64,000 bases of DNA. Source: Dyadobacter sp. CY261. GTDB lineage: Bacteria; Bacteroidota; Bacteroidia; Cytophagales; Spirosomataceae. Position numbers and translations under genes: made by a program. The stretch lies in contig NZ_JAKCPW010000008.1 of the NCBI RefSeq assembly GCF_021440085.1, forward strand, positions 186,001-250,000. The letters run 5' to 3'. Shown here piece after piece: positions 8,294-17,854 of the stretch (position 1 is its first letter; each line of letters begins with the position of its first letter). Under the pieces are notes generated by a model that did not search any database, was not told the origin of the DNA, and saw only the letters and a list, made by a program, of their open reading frames with translations.

Positions 8294-8815
8294 TTACTGA
8301 ACTTCTTCTTTCTTCGCCGCTTCGAAGTATCTTGTTTTCAAATCATCAAAAACAAACAACAGGAGAAAGAGATGTCGGTAAGTACTTATGTTGTCACTTT
8401 GTTCCGAAAGATCTCCGAGCTTGTTTTTTATTTCCCTGAAACCTAACCCATCAAATTCCGGGAATTGCGAAGCCACTTTCATAAACTTGTCACGATGCTC
8501 CTGCAATGACCTGACTTGCTGTGTAGCTTCTAAGAATCCCTGTTCCCCGCGCTGAAATTTCTTAAGCGGATTACAAAAAAACATCGAGCATATCTGGGGA
8601 CGGTTTCGATCATATATTGAGCAGCATCCCGCAAAATGCGGGCAGGGCATCTTAAAATAGAGCTTATCTTCCTGCCCACCAGTGATCAAATCCAGCGAAT
8701 CCGCAAGCTTTCTGTCCTTATCGTCCTGAATACGTGCAGTATTGAAAAGCGTGCCGTCGCAACACATTCCGCAGCTAACGCATAAATCAGAAACATCTTT
8801 TTCGCTGTCGCTCAT
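8294..8815 (-). CDS. YkgJ-family cysteine-cluster protein
   Basis: A 173-residue cytoplasmic protein if translation starts at the ATG at 8815. An in-frame ATG at 8857 would add 14 residues of unconvincing sequence. The YkgJ-type (putative zinc- or iron-chelating) cluster is clear: CVSCGMCCDGT near the N-terminus, then CPHFAGCCSIYDRNRPQIC and MFFC. These eight or so cysteines are spaced as in the CxxCCxxCC family, which binds a metal or Fe-S centre. The C-terminal half is helical (QQVRSLQEHRDKFMKVA). The reaction is unknown for most of the family. It stands between the broken peptidase gene and the outer-membrane barrel gene and shows no clear operon link. Confidence 0.8.
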   Translation of the reverse strand: MSDSEKDVSDLCVSCGMCCDGTLFNTARIQDDKDRKLADSLDLITGGQEDKLYFKMPCPHFAGCCSIYDRNRPQICSMFFCNPLKKFQRGEQGFLEATQQVRSLQEHRDKFMKVASQFPEFDGLGFREIKNKLGDLSEQSDNISTYRHLFLLLFVFDDLKTRYFEAAKKEEVQ

Positions 8816-8935
8816 AGTGTTATGACAAAATGTGTCCATCAAATAGTTTCGACACAATTTTAATGATAATCTCTAAGAGCTCCAATTGTAGAAATTATAC
8901 GGCACGGCCTAGTTATCCGGTGTAGTGCATGTGCA

Positions 8936-9673
8936 TTACAAAAACCGAAACCCCAGCGTCAGCGAAAACCGGGAGAGATCCACGCTATCGTCTTTGGATA
9001 AGTGCAGCGTTTCGGTACTAAAGGCGGTTTTACGTTGGAGGCGGTAGATGGCGCCCATCATGGCGGTGCCGGTCAGGTTGAGGGCAAATTTATTGTTGAT
9101 CGGCTGCTCTATTCCGACACTGACGCCCCAGTTCATGGTTTTACCGGAGAATGTCAGCGGCTGGTTACCGACGGTGCTTTTGTTTTCATAAGGCTGATAA
9201 CCCAGCAGAAGAGAAGAAAGTATGGCTGTTTTGCCGTTGCTCAAAAAGGAACGATGAATCAATGCACCGCTCAGATGTTGGATCGTCACTTTTTCGCTCT
9301 GCGAGCTGTCCAGATTGGCATTGCCCTTGTACATTTCATATCTCAGGCCAAACCCCACATGTTTCCACGGAAAGTAGGCAACATCACCACCGAATGCGAT
9401 GCCGGATTTGAGGTCCTTAAGATATTCTTGTTCGTCATGACTGGTTATCTGCCCTGCACGGAACAGGCGGTAAGCGTAACCTCCGTTGAGAACAAAACTC
9501 CATCTGGAAAACTCCGGCTCCCCTGCCTCCCTTTCCCGGACGGCCGCTTTTTCGCGACTATCAGATACCGTTCCCCGGTCTTTCCGCCATTCGGTGACGG
9601 AAGCTTCCTGCGCGCTGGCGTTGTGATCCAACAAGCCCAAAAACAGTAATAAAACTGCAAACGATTTGACCAT
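8936..9673 (-). CDS. Outer-membrane beta-barrel protein of unknown function
   Basis: A 245-residue exported protein. The signal peptide runs from MVKSFAVLLLFLGLL to ASAQ. An acidic/basic linker rich in R, E and K follows (about 25-55). The remainder is built of alternating-residue strands such as WSFVLNGGYAYRLF, GFGLRYEMY, FALNLTGTAMMGAIYRL and a final FSLTLGFRFL. The terminal aromatic residue is typical of proteins inserted by the BAM machinery. It resembles the generic porin-like barrel domain of Bacteroidota without a more exact match. It follows the haloperoxidase gene after 80 bp on the same strand, so readthrough from that unit is possible. Confidence 0.7.
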   Translation of the reverse strand: MVKSFAVLLLFLGLLDHNASAQEASVTEWRKDRGTVSDSREKAAVREREAGEPEFSRWSFVLNGGYAYRLFRAGQITSHDEQEYLKDLKSGIAFGGDVAYFPWKHVGFGLRYEMYKGNANLDSSQSEKVTIQHLSGALIHRSFLSNGKTAILSSLLLGYQPYENKSTVGNQPLTFSGKTMNWGVSVGIEQPINNKFALNLTGTAMMGAIYRLQRKTAFSTETLHLSKDDSVDLSRFSLTLGFRFL

Positions 9674-9753
9674 TATCTACGGAACGCGGGAATTTAAAGA
9701 ACCCAAAACTACTATTTTCAGGCCAAATTCATCTTTCAGGCTCCTATAATTTG

Positions 9754-11058
9754 TCAGATAGCAGGCTTCACACCCGCCTTTCTGAGCTTTTCAGTGATAA
9801 ATGCTCCAATGGCCTTACCCTGCACCTGACCATTTTCGATGGCATCGCGGTAATGAATCCCCCCATAAAGCCTCGAAATCGCAGCCTCTTCCGACGCTTG
9901 TCTGAATGACTTGAAATCCCTCGTCGGCAAGTCAAAGATCACTTCCGTGTCGTCGCGAAATGCGAAGTTATCGCCCAGAAAATAGGTTAATGTTTCGGCT
10001 ACCGCGGTGGAAATGACACTATGTCCACTGGTGTATTCGGGAAATGGCGGGGTTTGCAGCAATGGCTGCCATTGGGGATCGATGGTGCGATTAATGACGG
10101 TCTCTGGCCGTACGCGACTGCTGCGGTATTTCTCGTCCCAGCAACTAATGAAGGCATCCATAAGCGTTGCCGCGACGATTGAATGGACCAAAATGCCATT
10201 GTCGATATCCACATTGGCCTTCGCCGTGGCTATGCCGGTAATGTTCATCCAGTGCCCGCCAGGACTTATTTTCTTGAAACCAATATTCATATGCCCTGAA
10301 GTGTTGATCGCAAATGGATTGCAGTCCCAATAAGAGGCTATAAAGCGTTGCTGTTCGGTGAGATTTTTGCCCGTATCATAAACTTCCCTCGCAAGTTTGT
10401 AAAATGCGCTTGTACTGTCTTTGCTAAATTCAACCGGTGGCTTTGGCACGAATTGGTTGCAGGAATCGATCAAAACCGGGCGGATGGTGCGCCAATGCGG
10501 TTCAATCCCTTCGATATAGCCCGGCGGGGTTGGGTACCAGTAGGCTTCCCCTTTTTTGGGGCGGTGCCTGAGCCGGGTGCTGAGTTTGAGATAACCATCG
10601 GTGGCAGCGTCGGAAGCGATTTTTTTGGCAACGTCCTGCGCTACGGCGATCGACTTATCTATGGTAGCTTGTGCATTTCCTTCCCGCAACAATGCGATGA
10701 CCAGCTTTTTCTGGTCTTCTTCGAGCATGTAACCCGATGGCATAATGAGTCGGCCGGTTTCCAGGATGCAATACAATGCGGCGATCTGGTAATCGTAATC
10801 CCTTGCCTCGATGGTAATGGGTGTAATGCTTTTGGTAAATGTCGTGGGTGAAATAATTTGATCATTATTACGCGCTACAATCTCGTGGGCACCCAGGAGA
10901 CAGTATGTATAGAACCGGCTTGCCGCGGGCGGGTTCACCACATCATGGATCATGACCATAGTTACCGAGAACACCGCAGGCTGTAAATGCTTACGCAACT
11001 CAGATTTGGCAAAAATGGGTTGAGAAAAAAGCAAAAATAGAAGAACGATCCAACGCAT
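9754..11058 (-). CDS. Vanadium-dependent haloperoxidase / PAP2-type enzyme, secreted
   Basis: A 434-residue exported enzyme; the signal peptide is MRWIVLLFLLFSQPIFA. The vanadate/phosphate-binding signature of the PAP2 superfamily is complete: KX6RP at 310-318, SGH at 344-346 (Thr instead of Pro before it) and SRX5HX2D at 395-405, with Arg396, His402 and Asp405. This set is shared by vanadium haloperoxidases and class A acid phosphatases. The length and the long helical N-terminal domain favour the bacterial haloperoxidase-like group. Its ATG overlaps by one base the stop codon of the upstream FG-GAP gene (TAATG), so translation is probably coupled. The expected reaction is oxidation of a halide with peroxide to halogenate or oxidise an extracellular substrate. 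A phosphatase role is not excluded. Confidence 0.85.
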   Translation of the reverse strand: MRWIVLLFLLFSQPIFAKSELRKHLQPAVFSVTMVMIHDVVNPPAASRFYTYCLLGAHEIVARNNDQIISPTTFTKSITPITIEARDYDYQIAALYCILETGRLIMPSGYMLEEDQKKLVIALLREGNAQATIDKSIAVAQDVAKKIASDAATDGYLKLSTRLRHRPKKGEAYWYPTPPGYIEGIEPHWRTIRPVLIDSCNQFVPKPPVEFSKDSTSAFYKLAREVYDTGKNLTEQQRFIASYWDCNPFAINTSGHMNIGFKKISPGGHWMNITGIATAKANVDIDNGILVHSIVAATLMDAFISCWDEKYRSSRVRPETVINRTIDPQWQPLLQTPPFPEYTSGHSVISTAVAETLTYFLGDNFAFRDDTEVIFDLPTRDFKSFRQASEEAAISRLYGGIHYRDAIENGQVQGKAIGAFITEKLRKAGVKPAI

Positions 11059-14000
11059 TAGTTTCCACGATTTTTATAAAACTGCAATGGCTCATTAAAT
11101 GCACCGATCACCAAAAAAGGCTGACCCCCAATGTTAATCTGCACCGCCGATTTCACATCCCCATTCACCGAAAGCCCCGACCACGGCTGCCCGCTGAAGC
11201 GAAACCCACCCTTATCGTCGCCCAAGAAAAGGCTGCCATAGTTGGCGTCCATACTGCCCAGTTTAAGCCGGTTATCGGTTTTGTTACCTAAAAGCAGCAG
11301 GTCTTTTTTGCCATCATAGTTATAATCGCCGCTCAGTATCGCGCTAACCGGTCCGAATTGCGCCTGGGCGGGGATCGCGATTTTCTCAAACATGCCGCCG
11401 CGATTCATGAAACAAACGCTGCGAAGCTCACGCGCTTCCAACCTTCCCGCGTTGGCCAGATCGGCCGCAGCAATCACATCGCTCATCGTAGCATTGGCAT
11501 AATCCCGATAGAAAGAAAATTTCTTGCGCATCGGGTAGATCTGATCGTTCAGCTCGTCGCGGCTGACGAACGGGTATGATTTGCCTTGTATATAAAAGTT
11601 AAAGAATGGATCAATGGAGCCATTCTTGTCGAAATCGGCGAAAAACAACTCTGCTGGTTCCTTTTGCGATGCTTTAATTTGCGTGTTCAGCCCGAGGTTA
11701 CCAGCAAGCAGATCAGATTTGCCGTCGCCGTCCAGATCTTCTATTTTTAATGTATGCCAAAAACCACTTTCCTCACTTTTAAAGTAATCGGCAGTTTTAT
11801 CTTCGAAATCCATTCCATTGTAAGTAAATACCTTGACCGGCATCATTTCCCCTGCGATGATCAGCTCCGTTTTACCATCGCCATTCAAATCGCCCCATTG
11901 CGCATCGGTAACCATCCCGATCTTGAAAAAAGGTGATTCACGTATTTCAAAGCGCCCTTTTCCGTCATTCACCAACAAATATGAAGCTGGCGCCTCGGGA
12001 TAACGGCCCGGGACAATGCGGCCGCCTACAAACAGGTCGAGGTCGCCATCTTTATCAAAATCATACGGCCTTGCACAAGACTTGCTACTGGCTTTTGTGT
12101 TAGGTACTGACAGCACCAAGAGGTTCAAGCTACCCTTACCATTGCTCAGGTAAATTTCATCCTGAAAGGAAACGGTATTAGGTTCAAACATCGAATAACC
12201 GCCTTTGGCGATGTACAAATCATCGAAACCATCGCCATTTGCGTCGAAAAACACCGCAGCTGAAATGGCGGAAGTCTCCTCATCGCCGATCGCGAAGCCG
12301 GGCATTTCGCTAAAAGCACCTCCACGTTGCTGCAACCATATTTTCGCCTTTTTGTTTTGATCGCCGCTGACGAAAATGTCGTCCAAGCCATCCTTGTTTA
12401 CATCGCCCTTCACCACCACCGGGCCCGTTTGGGAATACATCGAAAGCATCAGCGGCTGGCGTTTGAAGTCGTTTTCGCTAAACCCTTCATGCCGATAGTC
12501 GATGACGGGAGTATGCTTTTGAAAGAATGTATTTGTCGCGACAGGCTTTTCCGGCACAGCCGCCTTTTTACCATTTTTCTCAACTACAACCAGGTGGTCA
12601 CCTTTCACATTTTCAAGTATTTGACTGGATCCGTCCGGCCATACGACCTCCACCGTATCCACCGACTGTTCGCCGCCCAGCCCGAAATGGAGCCGCAGGG
12701 GCGTGCAGGACAGATAACCTCGATTGGGACTTACCTCCTGGTATTGCAGTGTGCCTTTAGTTTTAAGATAAACCTTGGCTCCCAGTCCGCTTGCATTGGT
12801 GCCTGGCTGTTTGAGTTTGAATTGCAGCCAATGACTGTTTTTCACTTCACTGGCCGTGTTTTGGTAAATAAATGCAGGCTCATTGATATTATTCACTACC
12901 AGGTCGAGGTCGCCGTCGTTGTCGAGATCGGCGTACACCGCTCCACTGGAAACCGAGGCGTGTCCCAGGCCCCATTGCTGCTGCATTTGGGTGAATGTGA
13001 GGTCACGGTTATTCTTGAAAATGTAATTGGCCAGCATGGTGGACGGCATTGCTTTCACAAGATCCATCAGCTGAAAAGGCTCCTTGTCGACCGCCCTTTT
13101 GATCTTGTAATCGCCCCAGTATTTGAGAAAATCCTTATTAGTATAATCCCTTAAATAGCCATTGGACACGAAGAGGTCTTTGAAACCGTCGTTGTCGAAA
13201 TCCGCAAAAAGCGGCGTCCAGCTCCAGTCTGTATTTGAGACACCGGCAAACTGGGCGATCTCGCTGAAAGTGCCGTCGCCGTTGTTAAGCTGCAACATAT
13301 TCCGCATATACTGCTTTTGCAGGTCCTGCGTCACCATCAGCTCAAACGATTCATAATTCTCCTGTAATTGAAGCAGTTTTTGACGCTGGTTGTCCTCAGG
13401 CAGCATATCCAGCGACATGACGTCCGGCAAGCCGTCATTATTGAAGTCGGCAATGTCGATACCCATCGAGAATTGCGCCAGATGCCGGAAAGCCACCCGC
13501 GTCATATCTTTAAATGTGCCGTCGTGGTTGTTGATATAAAGGTAATCGGGCTCGTTGTAGTCGTTGGTCACGTAAATGTCCTGCCAGCCGTCCAAATTTA
13601 CATCGGCAATAGCCATACCCAGCCCGAAAGTGAGCGGGTACTGATGGATTCCGGCCTTTTGAGTTACTTCTACAAAATGGTTTTTCTGGTTTTCAAAAAG
13701 CTTGTTCCCTGCCAGCTCGTCCGTCTGCGTGCGGAACTTCGCGAGCTCCATATTGTCGATTTTTTTGGTAGTATGATTAAGCAACATCATATCCAGATCA
13801 CCATCATTGTCATAATCAAAAAAGGCTGCCTGGGTGCTGTAAGAGATATTATCTAAACCATATTCCTTCGCCTGTTCGGCGAATTTGAGATTACCCTGAT
13901 TAATGAATAGCTGGTTTTTGCGGTCCTCTTCCTTCATTTTCCCCGAATAGCAAATATGGATATCGAGCAACCCGTCGCCATTTACATCGGCCATGGTAAC

Positions 14001-14372
14001 ACCAGTTTTCCAGCCCCCTTTGCGGCCTTCCAATCCTTTGCCTGCCGACGCGGTAATGTCTTTAAACTTCATTTTGTCCCCCTTCGCGCCCAGGTTCAGA
14101 TAGAGCTTGTTGGTGCCCATGTTGGCGGTAAAGAAAAGGTCGTCGAAACCGTCGTTATTGATATCCCCTACTGCCACACCCCCGCCATTATAGTAATATT
14201 CGTAGGACATTACATTCTGGTTCTCGGTTTCGCTAATGGGGTTTGCGAAATCGATACCGGTTTGCTTGGCATCAAGCAGGCGGAATAAAGGATTTTGCGC
14301 TCTGACGTCGGTAGCGTGTAATGTCAGCAGTAAAAAGGCAGTCAGGCAAAAAGGGATACCTTTGTGATTCAT
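11058..14372 (-). CDS. FG-GAP/VCBS repeat protein with ASPIC/UnbV domain (first copy)
   Basis: A protein of about 1104 residues. The ATG at 14372 is preferred to a GTG nine bases upstream because it leads straight into a signal peptide ending in VRAQ. There is no lipobox, so it should be released to the periplasm or the outside. Many FG-GAP/VCBS blades carry Ca-binding loops of the type DINNDGFDDL, DVNGDGLLDI, DYDNDGDLDM and DADLNDGD-like variants on both sides of an ASPIC/UnbV domain (about 530-605; NRGYLSCTPLRLHFGLGG, VEVVWPDGSSQ). Such integrin-like propellers bind ligands or other proteins; enzyme activity is not expected. It lies between a homologous gene (82 bp upstream) and the haloperoxidase (one-base overlap), forming the tail of the first SusCD island. 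Confidence 0.9.
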   Translation of the reverse strand: MNHKGIPFCLTAFLLLTLHATDVRAQNPLFRLLDAKQTGIDFANPISETENQNVMSYEYYYNGGGVAVGDINNDGFDDLFFTANMGTNKLYLNLGAKGDKMKFKDITASAGKGLEGRKGGWKTGVTMADVNGDGLLDIHICYSGKMKEEDRKNQLFINQGNLKFAEQAKEYGLDNISYSTQAAFFDYDNDGDLDMMLLNHTTKKIDNMELAKFRTQTDELAGNKLFENQKNHFVEVTQKAGIHQYPLTFGLGMAIADVNLDGWQDIYVTNDYNEPDYLYINNHDGTFKDMTRVAFRHLAQFSMGIDIADFNNDGLPDVMSLDMLPEDNQRQKLLQLQENYESFELMVTQDLQKQYMRNMLQLNNGDGTFSEIAQFAGVSNTDWSWTPLFADFDNDGFKDLFVSNGYLRDYTNKDFLKYWGDYKIKRAVDKEPFQLMDLVKAMPSTMLANYIFKNNRDLTFTQMQQQWGLGHASVSSGAVYADLDNDGDLDLVVNNINEPAFIYQNTASEVKNSHWLQFKLKQPGTNASGLGAKVYLKTKGTLQYQEVSPNRGYLSCTPLRLHFGLGGEQSVDTVEVVWPDGSSQILENVKGDHLVVVEKNGKKAAVPEKPVATNTFFQKHTPVIDYRHEGFSENDFKRQPLMLSMYSQTGPVVVKGDVNKDGLDDIFVSGDQNKKAKIWLQQRGGAFSEMPGFAIGDEETSAISAAVFFDANGDGFDDLYIAKGGYSMFEPNTVSFQDEIYLSNGKGSLNLLVLSVPNTKASSKSCARPYDFDKDGDLDLFVGGRIVPGRYPEAPASYLLVNDGKGRFEIRESPFFKIGMVTDAQWGDLNGDGKTELIIAGEMMPVKVFTYNGMDFEDKTADYFKSEESGFWHTLKIEDLDGDGKSDLLAGNLGLNTQIKASQKEPAELFFADFDKNGSIDPFFNFYIQGKSYPFVSRDELNDQIYPMRKKFSFYRDYANATMSDVIAAADLANAGRLEARELRSVCFMNRGGMFEKIAIPAQAQFGPVSAILSGDYNYDGKKDLLLLGNKTDNRLKLGSMDANYGSLFLGDDKGGFRFSGQPWSGLSVNGDVKSAVQINIGGQPFLVIGAFNEPLQFYKNRGN

Positions 14373-14463
14373 TGAGCGCACAATACCGATTAAAAGAGGG
14401 AAGATTACTCCCTAAAATAGAAAAGAAAATTAACATTTTTTATCAATTTCTTAGCATTACCTT

Positions 14464-17400
14464 TTACTTATCCCGAAACCGATAGGTCGCCAACGGGGCA
14501 TTGTTCAAAGCGCCTAGCAGATACTGTGCGCCATTCACCTGCACAACGGACAGGTGACGGACATCCCCGGTCGCATAAAAACCCGTTTGGTATTGTGGTA
14601 AATAATTGAATTTCAGGAATCCCTTGCCAGTAAAAACCTGGATGTGGCTCGCATCGTTTTTGCCCATTCTTACACGCGCCTGTTTTACATTACCTCCCAG
14701 GACGATATCCAATTCCCCATCACCATCCATATCGTGCACGGCAATGGCATGTACCGGCGCGAACTGTGCCTCCACAGGTAATGCATGAAAGACCAGTTTG
14801 CCATTTACATTTTCCAGAAATCCGGTCCGGTACTCCTTGAGCGATAAGTGCTTAGCCGCTTCCAACTTCTCTTTTGGCAATATATCCGACAATGTAGCCC
14901 TGGAATAGCTGACATAGTCAGGATATTTCTTTTTCAACGATGGCACCTGATCAAGCAGTTCATCCCGACTTGCATAAGGATATTCCTTCCCTCCCTCGGT
15001 GACTGCAATGACAGGCACAATCCTGTCCAAATTGTCGAAATCAGCCGCATACAGTGCCAATCCATCCGGCGAAGTAATGTTCCATTGCCAATTCGTTCCC
15101 ATATTTCCAACAACAAAATCGAAGTCACCATCGCCGTCCAGATCGGCCGGTTGGAGGACGTTCCAGCAGCCGTTCAACTGCGACGTACCCCATTTCTCGC
15201 TCGCATTGGCCAATTTCCCTTTGTTATTACTAAAAACCTGAACAGGCATCCAGTCGGCAGTCAGCATGAGCTCAGGGAAGCCGTCTTTGTCGAGATCCTG
15301 AAATGTTGCATCGGTGATCATTCCGGCTTCGCGAAGCTGAGGTGCCTGGCTGGCGGTCTCGTCCGTAAACATGCCTTTGCCGCTATTGATCAACAATACT
15401 CCTCCGGGGCTTTCCGGAAATCGGCCCGGTGTCACCCGCGAACCGAGGAAAACATCGAGATCGCCATCCTTATCGACATCCGCGACTGCCACCGACGATG
15501 CATTTAGGCCAACGGCTGGGAATTGCGCTTTTCCCCAGATACCTTTTTCATTGAAATACAATCTTGGCGCTAATAGCGGATCACCAGCATTAAGCTCATA
15601 ACCTGCGCTGGTAACGAGCAAATCCTGATCACCATCGCCATCGGCATCGAAAAAGGCCGCGTCGGCGTCTTCAAATGCGGCATCACTTTCGAATGCGGGT
15701 TGAGGCGATTTGCGGAATGTGCCATTAGCGCTCAAAAACAACGCTCCTGATTGTCCCCTCGCACCTGCGATGTAGAAATCGTCTGTTCCATCCCCATTTA
15801 CGTCTTTTTGTGCCAAATGCGGACCCTGATAGGTAAGCATAGCAGGCAGCAAAGTTTGGATTCGGAAGTCGTTGCGGGCATCCTCTTCGTGTGTAAAGTC
15901 AATGAGCTTTGCAGCTTCCCACAAAGGCGGCTGAGTTACCTGCGTATCGGGCGCATTGTACGCGTCTGCGTAACGAAGCGTGATCTCTTTGCCTGTTATC
16001 CCTTTTATCAACTGCTTTTTCCCGTCAGCCCAGGTTACTTCCAGCGAGTCAATACGGGTATTTTCTCCCAAACCGAAATGCATAGCATCCCATTGCGCCG
16101 ATTGAAAGCCCCGGACCGGAATAAAATTCTGGGTTTGGGTGAGTGAATCACCATATAGGGTCACTTTTGTACCGGCGAGGTAAGCGTATTTGGGCGAAGA
16201 CAGTTTAACTTTTAAAGAGCCATTGCCACTGAGCATTTTGGCTGCATTGTTCTGGTAAATGAATGCCTTCTGACTCACATTGTTTGTCACAAGGTCGAGA
16301 TCGCCATCGTTATCCAGGTCCGCATAAATGGCCCCATTGGACTGATTTCCCTTTTCAAAACCCCATTCCCTGATTTTTTTGGCGAATGTCAGGTTTTTCT
16401 GGTTCTTGAAGATATGATCGGGCTCGTTGATCGGGGGCATTTGGGCGATGATCTCCATTTGCTTGGGCGCATTACTACCCGCATTCGCCTGCACCTGCTT
16501 GTCGGCCGAATATTTGAGGAACTCCATATTGGTATAATCCCTTGCGTAGCCGTTTGAAATGAAAATATCCTTCCAGCCATCATTGTCAAAGTCAGCCATG
16601 AGTGCTGCCCAGCTCCAATCGGTATTCGAAATACCTGCCAATTGCCCGATTTCGCTAAATACCGGCACACCATTGGGGTTCACGCCATTATTGAGTTGGA
16701 GCATGTTCCGCATGGACTGATCGTGAAACCCGGCGCGCAGCAGTTGCTGATATTTGTCGTAGTTATCGTCACCCGACGTGAGTTTAATCCGCTCATTGTT
16801 GCCGGGTAACATATCCAGCGTCACAATATCCATCCAACCGTCGTTGTTCAGGTCCGCTGCATCAGTACCCATCGAGAACAGCGACACATGCCCCATTGCC
16901 TCGCGGATCACCTCTTTGAATTTCCCGTTCTTTTCATTGAGGTACAAGTAATCGTTCTCGTTATAGTCGTTAGCGATGTAAAGGTCCTGCCAGCCGTCGT
17001 TATTGAAATCATTCACATTTACGCCTAACCCAAAGCTGAGCACATTGGAAATGATTCCTGCGAAATCGGTCACGTTCGTGAACTTGCCGCCATCGTTGCG
17101 AAGCAGTTTGTTACCATATGCCTCATTGCGCTGTTGGCGGTAGTTGGCCAGCAAATTGCTGAAACCAGCATATTCTTGCAGCGAATGGTTTAGCAGGAAG
17201 CAATCCGTGTCGCCATCACGGTCATAGTCGAAAAACACGGCCTGCGTGGTGTAGGATGCGTCATTCAAGCCATATTCTGCGGCTTTTTCCGTAAAAGTCG
17301 GGATGCCGTCGGCGGTTTTGCCGTTGTTGACATAGAGTAGTTTGGTTCGCAGTTTCGGGTCCTGTGCACCCGCACGGCACACGAAAATATCGACCCAGCC

Positions 17401-17751
17401 GTCGTCATTGATATCTACGAGCGACACGCCGGTTTTCCATCCCTCATTCAAGCCGGTTTTCGATTGATCCGAAACATCTTCGAACTCCATATCGCCGCGG
17501 TTCAAATAGAGTTTATTTGCGACCATATTGCCCGTGAAATACAGGTCGATCAGCCCGTCATTATTAAAATCCGCCGCAGCCACGCCACCTCCATTGTAGA
17601 AATAGCCATAACGGAGCACATTGTTCTCCTCGTCCTCATCGATATAATTGTTAAAATCGACACCGGTTTTTCCTGCGTCGAGCAATGTGAAAAGTGTCTC
17701 GTCTTTTTTGCAGCCTGCAAAGAAGAGCAGCAGGAGTAGAATTTTTCGCAT
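14464..17751 (-). CDS. FG-GAP/VCBS repeat lipoprotein with ASPIC/UnbV domain (second copy)
   Basis: A 1095-residue lipoprotein: MRKILLLLLFFAGC puts the lipid-bearing Cys at position 14, followed by KKDE. The domain order matches the neighbouring gene: FG-GAP blades (DFNNDGLIDLYF, DINDDGWVDIFV, DYDRDGDTDCF, DLNNDGWMDIVT), ASPIC/UnbV at about 524-584 (VRGFQSAQWDAMHFGLGEN, LEVTWADGKK), then further blades. It is therefore a diverged tandem paralogue, but surface-anchored where the other copy is soluble. It begins 47 bp after the terminator that closes SusC-SusD, so it may be made at a different level from the transporter. A receptor or scaffold role on the cell surface is inferred. Confidence 0.9.
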   Translation of the reverse strand: MRKILLLLLFFAGCKKDETLFTLLDAGKTGVDFNNYIDEDEENNVLRYGYFYNGGGVAAADFNNDGLIDLYFTGNMVANKLYLNRGDMEFEDVSDQSKTGLNEGWKTGVSLVDINDDGWVDIFVCRAGAQDPKLRTKLLYVNNGKTADGIPTFTEKAAEYGLNDASYTTQAVFFDYDRDGDTDCFLLNHSLQEYAGFSNLLANYRQQRNEAYGNKLLRNDGGKFTNVTDFAGIISNVLSFGLGVNVNDFNNDGWQDLYIANDYNENDYLYLNEKNGKFKEVIREAMGHVSLFSMGTDAADLNNDGWMDIVTLDMLPGNNERIKLTSGDDNYDKYQQLLRAGFHDQSMRNMLQLNNGVNPNGVPVFSEIGQLAGISNTDWSWAALMADFDNDGWKDIFISNGYARDYTNMEFLKYSADKQVQANAGSNAPKQMEIIAQMPPINEPDHIFKNQKNLTFAKKIREWGFEKGNQSNGAIYADLDNDGDLDLVTNNVSQKAFIYQNNAAKMLSGNGSLKVKLSSPKYAYLAGTKVTLYGDSLTQTQNFIPVRGFQSAQWDAMHFGLGENTRIDSLEVTWADGKKQLIKGITGKEITLRYADAYNAPDTQVTQPPLWEAAKLIDFTHEEDARNDFRIQTLLPAMLTYQGPHLAQKDVNGDGTDDFYIAGARGQSGALFLSANGTFRKSPQPAFESDAAFEDADAAFFDADGDGDQDLLVTSAGYELNAGDPLLAPRLYFNEKGIWGKAQFPAVGLNASSVAVADVDKDGDLDVFLGSRVTPGRFPESPGGVLLINSGKGMFTDETASQAPQLREAGMITDATFQDLDKDGFPELMLTADWMPVQVFSNNKGKLANASEKWGTSQLNGCWNVLQPADLDGDGDFDFVVGNMGTNWQWNITSPDGLALYAADFDNLDRIVPVIAVTEGGKEYPYASRDELLDQVPSLKKKYPDYVSYSRATLSDILPKEKLEAAKHLSLKEYRTGFLENVNGKLVFHALPVEAQFAPVHAIAVHDMDGDGELDIVLGGNVKQARVRMGKNDASHIQVFTGKGFLKFNYLPQYQTGFYATGDVRHLSVVQVNGAQYLLGALNNAPLATYRFRDK

Positions 17752-17797
17752 TTGTAGGGACGATTACCTTACTAAATATATGAATCAGAGTATTTGC

Positions 17798-17826
17798 AAA
17801 AAGGCAGACCGATCGTCTGCCTTTTT
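17798..17826. terminator. Bidirectional-looking terminator after SusC-SusD of the first island
   Basis: Arms AAAAAGGCAGAC (17798-17809) and GTCTGCCTTTTT (17815-17826) pair perfectly over 12 bp with a 5-nt loop. Either strand ends in five T residues. It lies 28 bp after the SusD stop at 17855 and separates SusCD from the FG-GAP genes, perhaps as an attenuating site. Confidence 0.85.
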
Positions 17827-17854
17827 ACTTTCAAGATACTATTTTAAAAACGGA

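Noticed and set aside
12327..13154. Long plus-strand reading frame of 275 codons inside the first FG-GAP gene
   Set aside because: It lies antisense to a well supported protein with repeated motifs. Its composition is that of a reverse shadow of FG-GAP codons, with no motif and no start context.
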